Of a stretch of DNA of 15,037 bases, positions 1 to 6,322 are shown in pieces; within the stretch, counting starts at the first letter, position 1, and each line of letters starts with the position of its first letter. Source of the DNA: Candidatus Latescibacterota bacterium (GTDB lineage Bacteria; Krumholzibacteriota; Krumholzibacteriia; WVZY01; JAKEHA01). The position numbers were made by a program, and so were the translations under genes. A model generated the notes under the pieces. It worked only from the letters and a program-made list of their open reading frames with translations. It searched no databases and was not told the origin of the DNA. The stretch covers positions 1 to 15,037 of the forward strand of contig JAKEHA010000186.1 of the NCBI GenBank assembly GCA_022615275.1. The letters are read 5' to 3'.

Positions 1-157
1 ACGCGCGGGCCGATTTAGCTCCGACCCGGTTCACGCAAGCCCCGTGCCATGGGACGATGATTGGTCGAAAGCGCTTCGGGACGCGTCGCGCGAGGGATGG
101 AAAGGGAGCGGGATTTCTCGGCTCGGGGACGGGCCGAAGCCCGAAGCGGCTCGAATC
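1..157. other. Gene-free left edge
   Basis: I see no supportable gene here. Short reading frames exist on both strands, but they are arginine-rich, low-complexity translations typical of out-of-frame high-GC DNA. The only structure is a small stem at 130-143, listed separately as a possible terminator for the minus-strand TPR gene. Confidence 0.6.
130..143 (-). terminator. Weak UUCG-capped hairpin downstream of the TPR gene
   Basis: On the minus strand, 15 nt after the TPR stop codon, CGGGC and GCCCG pair around a TTCG tetraloop. No T-run follows, so intrinsic termination is doubtful. It may be only a stabilising 3' hairpin. Confidence 0.3.
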
Positions 158-838
158 CTACGAGAGGCGTATCGCGGTCTGGAGGTAGCGCATCAGCTCG
201 TCGGCCACCGAGGAATCCTCGCCGGGGGCGAGCGTCTTGTAGTGGAGCAGCGAATCGTACGCGACCTGATAGTCCTCGGTGAGCGCGGTCACGAGCCCCA
301 GATTGAAGTACGCGCTCGCCAGAGACGGATCGCACTCGATCGCTTTCTCGTAATGCATGCGCGAGAGCTTCAAGTCCTCGTACTCGAAGTAAAGATTCCC
401 GATGTTGTAGTGCGACTCCGCGTGACGCGGATCGATGGCGAGCGATTGCGCGAAGCACTGGAAGGCGTCGTCGAGATTGCGACGCACGGACCTGAGAACT
501 CCCAAATTGCACCACGCGTCGGCGGTGTAGTCGCCCTCTTCGATGGCGCGCTTGTACATCGCTTCGGCGCGCGGGTCGTTGGCGTCGTCGAGCACGAGCG
601 CGGCCTCGAAGGCCCCCATTTGCATGGGCAGCGGGACGACGTCCCCCAGGCGCGACCCGCCCCGGCGCGCGGACGGATCGAAGAGGTTCATCTGGCCCTC
701 TTCCTCCATGCGCCCGACGCGCCCCCGCTTGACCTCGGCGCGTTTGAAGCCGAAGCGCGACACGGCCTCCACGGGGAAGCGGATCACGTTGCTCTCGGCA
801 ACCGGGGTCGATTTCGGCTTTTCGGTCTTCTTCGCCAC
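158..838 (-). CDS. TPR-repeat protein, probably cytoplasmic, directly downstream of ku
   Basis: A 226-aa protein with a GTG start. The first 70 residues are basic and low in structure (MAKKTEKPK opening). From about residue 72 to 206 there are three to four tetratricopeptide repeats; the clearest units are near 105-138, 139-172 and 173-206, with the pattern W/Y..LG...., A...F..A..IDP and AY.NLG. TPRs form helical scaffolds for protein-protein contacts; no catalytic motif is seen. There is no signal peptide or membrane segment. Only 5 nt separate the ku stop from this start and no clear Shine-Dalgarno is present, so co-transcription and translational coupling with ku are likely. A role with Ku is inference from position only. 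The GTG was chosen because the Lys-rich N-terminus abuts ku; internal ATGs would cut into the conserved-looking part. Confidence 0.8.
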   Translation of the reverse strand: MAKKTEKPKSTPVAESNVIRFPVEAVSRFGFKRAEVKRGRVGRMEEEGQMNLFDPSARRGGSRLGDVVPLPMQMGAFEAALVLDDANDPRAEAMYKRAIEEGDYTADAWCNLGVLRSVRRNLDDAFQCFAQSLAIDPRHAESHYNIGNLYFEYEDLKLSRMHYEKAIECDPSLASAYFNLGLVTALTEDYQVAYDSLLHYKTLAPGEDSSVADELMRYLQTAIRLS

Positions 839-843
839 TCGCG

Positions 844-1740
844 TTACGCCGTCTTGCGCGCCTTGGTCTTGGTCTTCGCCTTCGCGGTGCTCTTGCCCTT
901 GGCCGACTTCTTCTCCTTGGCCACCGCCTTCTCCGCGGTCACCTTCTCCATCGGCTTCTTCTTGCCCTTGGCCTGCTCGATGCTCTGCTTCAGAGCGGTC
1001 ATGATGTCGACCACTTCCGGCTCGACCTCTTCGATGGCGACGATCTCCTTGCCCGCGATCTTGGCCTGCACCATCTCGCGCACCGCGTCGTTGTACTTGT
1101 TCTCGAGCTTCATGGCGCCGAAGTTCGTCGACATGGAGTCGATCAGGCTCTTCGCCAGCTCGAGCTCGTCTTTGTTGGCCTTCTGCTTCTCGACCAGAGG
1201 GACGTCCTCGATCTTCCGGATTTCCTTCGGGTAGCGCATCTTGTAGAGAACGATGCCGTCGCCCTTGGGGGCGACCATCACGACGTCCTCGCGGTCGCGC
1301 AGAACCACCTTGCCCACGCCGAGCTTGCCGCTCTCGCGCAGCGCAGCCGACAGCAAACCGTACGTCTTGGCGGCCACGTCGCCGTCGGGACCCGCGTAGT
1401 AGGGGGAGTCATACAGCGTCGAGTCGATCTCCGACGCGTCGACGAAGCCTTCGATGTCGATCACCTTGGTGCTCTTCAACTTCAGCTTGTCCAGGTCGTC
1501 CTTCTCGAAGATCACGTACATGTCGGGCTCGTATTGGTAGCCCTTCACGATCTCGTCGTTTTCGACCAGGTTGTTGCACTTCTTGCACCGCTTGTCATAG
1601 CCGATGCGACCGTTGTCATCGCGGTGAATCTGATTGAACGAGATCGACTCCGCCGTATCCACCGCGTTGTAGACGCGAATGGGAATGGTGACGAGGGAGA
1701 AGCGAAGGTGACCTTTCCATATGGATCGAAGAGCTGCCAT
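844..1740 (-). CDS. ku: Non-homologous end-joining protein Ku
   Basis: A 298-aa bacterial Ku homologue, which forms a homodimeric ring on double-strand DNA ends and recruits LigD. The N-terminus is the family signature (R.IWKGHLRFSLVTIPI.VYNA, residues 5-25), followed by the Ku core with CKKCNNLVENDEIVKGYQYE, FVDASEID, YDSPYYAGPDG and a GKVVLRDRE..V...P segment. The bridge and C-terminal helical region contain LAKSLIDSM, typical of the family. Residues about 254-298 are a Lys/Ala-rich basic tail, seen in many Ku proteins and linked to DNA contacts. Length is normal (250-310 aa). The ATG has AAGGAG 6 nt upstream (1747-1752). The TPR gene follows at 5 nt. LigD lies about 4.6 kb away (stop 6323) on the same strand and is the expected partner. 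Confidence 0.97.
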   Translation of the reverse strand: MAALRSIWKGHLRFSLVTIPIRVYNAVDTAESISFNQIHRDDNGRIGYDKRCKKCNNLVENDEIVKGYQYEPDMYVIFEKDDLDKLKLKSTKVIDIEGFVDASEIDSTLYDSPYYAGPDGDVAAKTYGLLSAALRESGKLGVGKVVLRDREDVVMVAPKGDGIVLYKMRYPKEIRKIEDVPLVEKQKANKDELELAKSLIDSMSTNFGAMKLENKYNDAVREMVQAKIAGKEIVAIEEVEPEVVDIMTALKQSIEQAKGKKKPMEKVTAEKAVAKEKKSAKGKSTAKAKTKTKARKTA

Positions 1741-1785
1741 GATCGACTCCTTGTTGGGCCGCGGGTGAGGGCTCGCGACCGTATC

Positions 1786-1846
1786 AATATATAGCTTCCG
1801 GCACGGCTTTCGCGCGTGTCAAGGCAAGTTCGCGCGCCACATTATA
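1786..1846 (-). promoter_or_regulatory. AT-rich promoter candidates upstream of ku
   Basis: The 140 nt between ku and the M23 remnant contain promoter-like hexamers on the minus strand: a perfect TATAAT (1841-1846), a perfect TTGACA (1817-1822) and a TATATATT stretch (1786-1793). They do not combine at canonical 16-18 nt spacing: TTGACA to TATATA is 23 nt. The arrangement suggests ku has its own promoter, but which elements are used is unclear. Confidence 0.35.
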
Positions 1847-1880
1847 TGGGACGGGCCGGCGCCGGCGGGCAAGATATGGG

Positions 1881-2289
1881 CTACTTCCCTCTGGTCACCG
1901 TTTGTCCCTTGAGCAGCTCCGCCTTCGCGACCGGCTTTCCATTCACGATCAGGCTCGAGAAAGGGGCGGGCAAGCCCGCCGCGGTCTTGAGGTCGGGCCC
2001 ACCCTGGAGGTGGTAGTGGATGTGCGGCTCGCTGGTGTTGCCCGAGTTCCCGCACAGCCCCAGCAGCGCGCCCGCCTTGACGGCGTCGCCCGTGTTGACG
2101 CGCAGCGACTTGGGCTGCATGTGCGCGAGCAGCGAGAACTCGCCGTTGCCGTGGTCGATGACGACCCCGTTTCCGATCGGGTTCTTGGGGTCCATCTGGC
2201 CCGGCTGTTGGTCGGGGAGCGAATCGCACGACCACGGGCGCCGCCATCATCGCGAGAAGAACCACCACCACCGTCGAGCGAATCATCAT
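1881..2289 (-). pseudogene. Frameshifted, internally truncated M23 (LytM-type) peptidase remnant
   Basis: The 3' part, read from an internal ATG at 2195, is the C-terminal half of an M23 zinc endopeptidase domain, a family that cleaves peptidoglycan cross-bridges. It has GNGVVIDHGNGEFSLLAHMQP, the catalytic His in LLAHM, and the HxH metal motif in SEPHIHYH. The same frame extends upstream without a start as DSLPDQQPGQ, which is also typical of the family. The true-looking start is the ATG at 2289, which overlaps the upstream lipoprotein stop (ATGA) and encodes a hydrophobic leader (MMIRSTVVVVLLAMMAAPVVV) in a different frame. Removing one C near 2226 would join the two as AAPVVV-DSLPDQQPG. 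Even then the HxxxD zinc motif is absent, so roughly the first half of the domain is lost. Probably inactive; a sequencing indel could explain the frameshift but not the missing motif. Confidence 0.7.
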
Positions 2290-2759
2290 TCTTCCTCTAC
2301 CAGAGTCACGTAGAACGTCAGCGATATCTCGGCCACGAGTCGTCCGCTCATCACGCCTTTTGCATCCCAGTCCTGGATGGCGAGGGAACCGCGCCTAGCC
2401 TCGACGATCTTGGTCGCGTTGGGCACCGGCGAGCCGGCGTCGCGTCGCGCACTCGTGGCGCGCACGAGGCGCGGACACGGGTCCGACAGGCCGGCCAGGA
2501 CGATTTCTTCGACGAACGTGCATTCGTCGCCGCAGCGCCCCTTGCGCAAGAGCCGCAAGGTGTCGCCGGTCGCCTCGGCCGACCACGCGCGGATCTCGCC
2601 GCTCCAGTCCTTGCGAGCCGCGTTCTCCGCGTCGAGACCGATGGTAACGCCGCAGGTGACTCTAACTTCCTCGGGATTGCTGCCGCTCGCGCGGCACCCG
2701 GCGAGCACCGCGCCTATCGCCACCGCGCAAACGACTCTCGTCGCTGCTTTCATGCGCAT
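2286..2759 (-). CDS. Putative lipoprotein, function unknown
   Basis: A 157-aa protein from the ATG at 2759. It begins MRMKAATRVV with a hydrophobic segment ending in the lipobox LAGC (Cys22), so it should be exported and lipid-anchored. The mature part has further cysteines (VTCGVT; RCGDECTF; DPCPRL), suggesting disulfides in an extracytoplasmic domain, and ends in a short acidic tail. I do not recognise the family. The frame is open up to 2840, but the 2759 start places a charged n-region directly before the hydrophobic core and has GAGG 10 nt upstream; the ATG at 2768 would sit only 1 nt from that GAGG. Its stop overlaps the start of the M23 remnant, so the two were probably coupled. It diverges from the metalloprotease gene. 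Confidence 0.7.
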   Translation of the reverse strand: MRMKAATRVVCAVAIGAVLAGCRASGSNPEEVRVTCGVTIGLDAENAARKDWSGEIRAWSAEATGDTLRLLRKGRCGDECTFVEEIVLAGLSDPCPRLVRATSARRDAGSPVPNATKIVEARRGSLAIQDWDAKGVMSGRLVAEISLTFYVTLVEEE

Positions 2760-2761
2760 CG

Positions 2762-2791
2762 TTGACATACCTCGGGCGTCGATGATAGCAT
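2762..2791 (+). promoter_or_regulatory. Candidate promoter of the metalloprotease gene
   Basis: A perfect TTGACA at 2762-2767 is followed after 18 nt by TAGCAT (2786-2791, 4 of 6 matches to TATAAT). It lies about 70 nt before the protease start and overlaps the 5' end of the divergent lipoprotein gene. Confidence 0.45.
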
Positions 2792-2811
2792 GCACACCTC
2801 TGTCCTTTCGA
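2782..2811 (-). promoter_or_regulatory. Candidate promoter of the lipoprotein gene
   Basis: On the minus strand TATCAT (2782-2787, 5 of 6 matches) is preceded by TGC, an extended -10 arrangement. A weak TCGAAA -35 lies 18 nt upstream (2806-2811). It overlaps the candidate plus-strand promoter, so the two genes may compete for polymerase. Confidence 0.4.
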
Positions 2812-2863
2812 CCCGGACCATCTAGCCGGCCCAGCCACATTTCAGCCCCCGGAGGGTACCGTT

Positions 2864-5365
2864 ATGAAGCGGTTGTTCCTCGTTGTGGCAGTACTGGCGA
2901 TTTCTGCCAGCATCCCTCGCACCAGTATCGTGGACGCCACCGCGGACGAAGTACCGTGGCGCTGCGGCACCGAACTCACGCAGTCCGATATCGACCAGTT
3001 CAAGGCGCGAGAGCAACGCGGGCGGACCGGGTTCATCCCGCAGGGCGCCCCGTCGCCGCCGTACTGCATTCCGATCGCCGCGCACATCGTGCGCGAGTCG
3101 GACGGCACCGGCGGCTTGTCGCTCGACCAACTGGATCAGGGCATCGTCGACTGCAACACGATGTACCAGAACACGGGCATGGTGTTTCAGCTCTTGAGCG
3201 TCGATTACATCGACGATGACGACTATTACTTCAACGTCGACACCACCGCCGAGATCGACGCCTTGATCCAGGAGAACGTGGTGGGGGACGCCATCAACGT
3301 GTACTTCACGCCCAATCTCTCCAACGAAGACGGCGGGTTGTGCGGACGCGGGTCGTTCACGACCTCCTCGCCGCAGGGCGTGGCCATGAACAACGGCTGC
3401 ACCGGCACGTCCGACAATCCCTCGACCTTCCCGCACGAGCTCGGCCACTTCTTCGATCTGTTCCACACGCACGAGACCGCGTTCGGCGCCGAACTGGTGG
3501 ACGGGACGAACTGTGGGAGCGCCGGCGACAAGCTGTGCGACACCCCCGCCGATCCCGGCCTCGACGAAGGCACCAACGTCAATTCGTTCCCGAACTGTTC
3601 GTACTACGGCAGCGAGACGGACGGCAACGGCGACTCGTACAACCCCGACACCAGCCAGTTGATGTCGTACGCGCCCAAACAGTGCCGCGACTCCTGGTCG
3701 CCGGAGGCCGAGGCGAAGGTCGTTGCGACGCTCTTGAACGAGCGCCCCGAGCTGTTGAACAAGGGGTGCGCGCCGGTCGCGAGCGCGGGCAACGATATCC
3801 TCGCGGAGTGCACGGGATCGTCGACCACCGACGTGCAGCTCGACGGCACCGGGTCGAGCGATTCCGACGGCGACATGCTCACCTACTCGTGGTCGGCGCC
3901 CGGCGTCGTGTTCGACGACGCCACCTCGTCGCAGCCGACCGGGGGCTTCCCGTTGGGAACGACAACGGCCACGCTCACGGTCTCCGACGGCGACTACACG
4001 CGCACGGACGAAGTCAACGTCACCGTGGACGACACCACGCCGCCGAACATCGTCTGTCCGATGGATATCACCGTGGAGTGCGAGAGCCATTGCGGCACGC
4101 CGGCGTCCAACGCGGCCATCGCGGCGTTCCTGGCCGGTGTCTCCGCGACCGACACGTGCGACGAGACCCTCACGATCGAGAACGACGCCCCCACGTGCTT
4201 CCCGGAAGGGCAGACCGTGGTGACGTTCTCCACAGAGGACGCGCATGGCAACGACATTTCGTGCCAGGCCATGGTCACGGTCGAAGACACCACTCCGCCG
4301 GAGATCACGGTGACGCTCGACCGAGACGCCTTGTGGCCGCCCAACCATAAGATGGTCGAGGTGTGCATCGAGCAGATCGAAGTGACCGACGTCTGCGACG
4401 ACGCACCGACGTGGGTGCTGCAAGAGATCACGTCGGACGAGCCGGACGACGACATCGGCGACGGCAGCACCGAACCCGACATCCAGAACGCCGACTACGA
4501 GACGCCGGATCTCTGCTTCGATCTGCGATCGGAGCGGCAGGGAACCGAGGATGGGCGCACCTACACGATCGTGTATCGCGCCGAAGACGGCGCGGGTAAC
4601 GAGGCCTTCGCGACCGTGTACGTCGAGGTGCCGCACGATCAGTCGGCCAACGCCATGGCGGCGTACGGATACACGGCCGATGGGACCGAGTTCGTGGGCG
4701 AGCGCTTCGCGCTCGTCATTCCCTCGAGCGACGGCCTCGACGCCGCCGCCATCGATCCGAATCGCGTCTACGTGGGCAACACGCGCGGCGCGACGCGTCC
4801 CGTCGAGACCCGATTGGTCGACGTGAACGCGGACGGGCGCGTGGACCTGGCCCTCGAGTTCCCGTCGGACGTCGCCATGTCGTACATGCCGCTCTTGATG
4901 AACATCGACCCCGAATTCGGGGGACTCCAGAGCGTGTACGACGGACCCGTGGGGCTGCACTTCACGCACGCCGGCGTCGACTACCTGGTGTCGAATATCT
5001 TCGAGCTCGGAGAGCCGGTGGAGATTCCGCAGCCCGGCGCGGTGGCGCCGCCGGTCGCCTTCGTCAATGAGATCGTCGCGACGCCGAGTAAGACCGGCTT
5101 CAAGGCGATTCACCCCAACCCGTTCAACCCGCAGACCACGGTGACGTTCACGCTCGCGTCGCCGGAACGCGTGCGGATCGCGATCTACGACGTGCGCGGC
5201 ACGCTGGTGCGCCGCCTGGCCGACCGCTCCATGGCGGCGGGCGAGCACTCGCTGGTGTGGGACGGCGCGGACGACGCGGGTCGCACGGGCAGTTCCGGTA
5301 TCTATTTCGTGCGGCTCATGGCGGGTTCCGTCACGGAGACGCGCAAGATCGTCATGCTGAAGTAG
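2864..5365 (+). CDS. Secreted M43-like metalloprotease with Ig-like/HYR domains and a C-terminal sorting domain
   Basis: An 833-aa protein with an N-terminal signal peptide (MKRLFLVVAVLAISAS). The catalytic domain covers about 35-300: zinc motif HELGHFFDLFH with His191, Glu192, His195 and His201, and a Met-turn LMSY at Met267, as in pappalysin-type (M43) metzincins. Residue 198 is Asp where the metzincin consensus HExxHxxGxxH has Gly. A PKD/cadherin-like domain follows (about 303-390, ASAGND...LDGTGSSDSDGD), then an HYR-like domain (about 391-475, TPPNIVCPMDITVEC), another Ig-like domain opening DTTPPEITVTLD (about 475-590), a linker domain, and the FlgD-like sorting module from 748 (HPNPFNPQTT) to the terminal KIVMLK. 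GGAGG 8 nt before the ATG supports the start. It probably acts outside the cell on protein substrates. Only the sorting domain links it to type IX export; no secretion gene is in the window. Confidence 0.9.
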   Translation: MKRLFLVVAVLAISASIPRTSIVDATADEVPWRCGTELTQSDIDQFKAREQRGRTGFIPQGAPSPPYCIPIAAHIVRESDGTGGLSLDQLDQGIVDCNTMYQNTGMVFQLLSVDYIDDDDYYFNVDTTAEIDALIQENVVGDAINVYFTPNLSNEDGGLCGRGSFTTSSPQGVAMNNGCTGTSDNPSTFPHELGHFFDLFHTHETAFGAELVDGTNCGSAGDKLCDTPADPGLDEGTNVNSFPNCSYYGSETDGNGDSYNPDTSQLMSYAPKQCRDSWSPEAEAKVVATLLNERPELLNKGCAPVASAGNDILAECTGSSTTDVQLDGTGSSDSDGDMLTYSWSAPGVVFDDATSSQPTGGFPLGTTTATLTVSDGDYTRTDEVNVTVDDTTPPNIVCPMDITVECESHCGTPASNAAIAAFLAGVSATDTCDETLTIENDAPTCFPEGQTVVTFSTEDAHGNDISCQAMVTVEDTTPPEITVTLDRDALWPPNHKMVEVCIEQIEVTDVCDDAPTWVLQEITSDEPDDDIGDGSTEPDIQNADYETPDLCFDLRSERQGTEDGRTYTIVYRAEDGAGNEAFATVYVEVPHDQSANAMAAYGYTADGTEFVGERFALVIPSSDGLDAAAIDPNRVYVGNTRGATRPVETRLVDVNADGRVDLALEFPSDVAMSYMPLLMNIDPEFGGLQSVYDGPVGLHFTHAGVDYLVSNIFELGEPVEIPQPGAVAPPVAFVNEIVATPSKTGFKAIHPNPFNPQTTVTFTLASPERVRIAIYDVRGTLVRRLADRSMAAGEHSLVWDGADDAGRTGSSGIYFVRLMAGSVTETRKIVMLK

Positions 5366-5390
5366 CACGCAGGCGACAGCATGCCAGACG

Positions 5391-5426
5391 AAGCAGGCTC
5401 TCCTTCGGGGAGAGCCTGTTTCGTTT
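5391..5426. terminator. Bidirectional intrinsic terminator between convergent genes
   Basis: CAGGCTCTCC (5394-5403) pairs perfectly with GGAGAGCCTG (5409-5418) around TTCGG. Flanking AAG and TTT add up to three more pairs (one G-T). TTTCGTTT follows on the plus strand. It lies 25 nt after the protease stop, and the methyltransferase stop on the minus strand is at 5427, so it can serve both. Confidence 0.88.
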
Positions 5427-6305
5427 CTAGCTTCGCCGCGCGAAGCGCGCGTCGCGATAGAGTTGCGGGAACCCGCGCACGAAGTTGTACGGGCAGAAGT
5501 CGCGGATGGGGCCGAACGGGTGCTGGCGGTACTTGAGAGCAACGAAGAGGCGGAATGGAACCATGGGCCCCGATGAACCGGCGCGCAGCGCGCGCGCCGG
5601 GTGCAGCGCGACCGGCCGGTCCTTGCGCCCCACGAACACCGACTGCGGCGTGATGCCGTGCTCGGGCACCGCGACCGCCACCTGCTCGACGAAGAAATCC
5701 GGCGCGCGCATCAAGTCGATCAAGTCGCGCCCGTACTCGCGATAGGCCAACGTGTGCCCGCCGCCGCCGTGGTAATGCGCCGGGAGCAGATGCACGTCGG
5801 TGGGCCCCGATGTGTCGACCCGTTGGATGGTGTGCGCACGCTGTTCGTCGTACGGAACCGTGAGGATCAAGTAGCCGCCGGTCTTCAAGACGCGCTGCAC
5901 TTCGCGCATGGCCTCCGCGTCATGCCGGATATGCTCGAACACGTCGGATGCCACCACGAAATCGAAGGTCTCGTCGTCGTAGTGGAGCTTTTGGAAGTCC
6001 GCGTACGCGCGGGGGTCTTCCCCCGCCGCGATCTTGGCCGGGTCGAACTCGGTGCCGTAGTAGTCGAACTTCATGCGGAAGTACATCGCGAGGGCCCCGC
6101 GCGCGCTCGATTCGAGCACCCGCGTCGTGCGGCGATAGGTCCACCGAAAGACCGCCTGGTCATCGTCCAGGATGCGCGCGAACACGTGCCCGACCGCGCG
6201 GTTGCGGCTGGTCGACCCGCAGTTGCGGCACACCGTCCCCTCGCGACCGCGATCGAGGCGCAGGAAGCGGTCGCTCCAGCCGCACACGTTGCATCGACCC
6301 GTCAT
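5427..6305 (-). CDS. Zinc-ribbon class I SAM-dependent methyltransferase
   Basis: A 292-aa protein. The N-terminus carries two CxxC pairs (Cys4/Cys7 in CNVCG, Cys26/Cys29 in CRNCG), a likely zinc ribbon. A Rossmann-type methyltransferase core follows: TRVLESSARGALAMYF resembles the SAM-binding strand-loop, YYGTEFDP the next acidic strand end, and FDFVVASDVFEHI with REVQRVLKTGGYLILTVPY is the characteristic strand 4 and post-motif of methyltransferase type 11 proteins. The C-terminal part (FGPIRDFCPYNFVRGFPQL) is unassigned. The substrate is unknown; related proteins often sit in glycan or sugar biosynthesis loci, but no such neighbours exist here. The frame is open far upstream, antisense-like across ligD, so the ATG at 6305 was chosen because it directly precedes the zinc ribbon and lies 17 nt after the ligD stop. 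No strong Shine-Dalgarno; translation may be coupled to ligD. Confidence 0.85.
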   Translation of the reverse strand: MTGRCNVCGWSDRFLRLDRGREGTVCRNCGSTSRNRAVGHVFARILDDDQAVFRWTYRRTTRVLESSARGALAMYFRMKFDYYGTEFDPAKIAAGEDPRAYADFQKLHYDDETFDFVVASDVFEHIRHDAEAMREVQRVLKTGGYLILTVPYDEQRAHTIQRVDTSGPTDVHLLPAHYHGGGGHTLAYREYGRDLIDLMRAPDFFVEQVAVAVPEHGITPQSVFVGRKDRPVALHPARALRAGSSGPMVPFRLFVALKYRQHPFGPIRDFCPYNFVRGFPQLYRDARFARRS

Positions 6306-6322
6306 GACGCCACGATCATAGG

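Noticed and set aside
140..165. A T-loop-like GGCTCGAATCC suggesting a tRNA end
   Set aside because: No acceptor, D-arm or anticodon stem could be matched on either strand, and the stretch overlaps the 3' end of the TPR gene.
1855..1866. 12-bp perfect palindrome GCCGGCGCCGGC downstream of the M23 remnant
   Set aside because: It lacks a loop and a T-tract, and simple GC palindromes arise often at this base composition. Not called as a terminator.
2822..5542. A 906-codon open frame on the minus strand opposite the metalloprotease
   Set aside because: It is antisense to a gene with clear signal, catalytic and sorting domains. Its translation is rich in Arg, Val, Asp and His with no domain motifs, as expected from complement reading of GC-rich codons.
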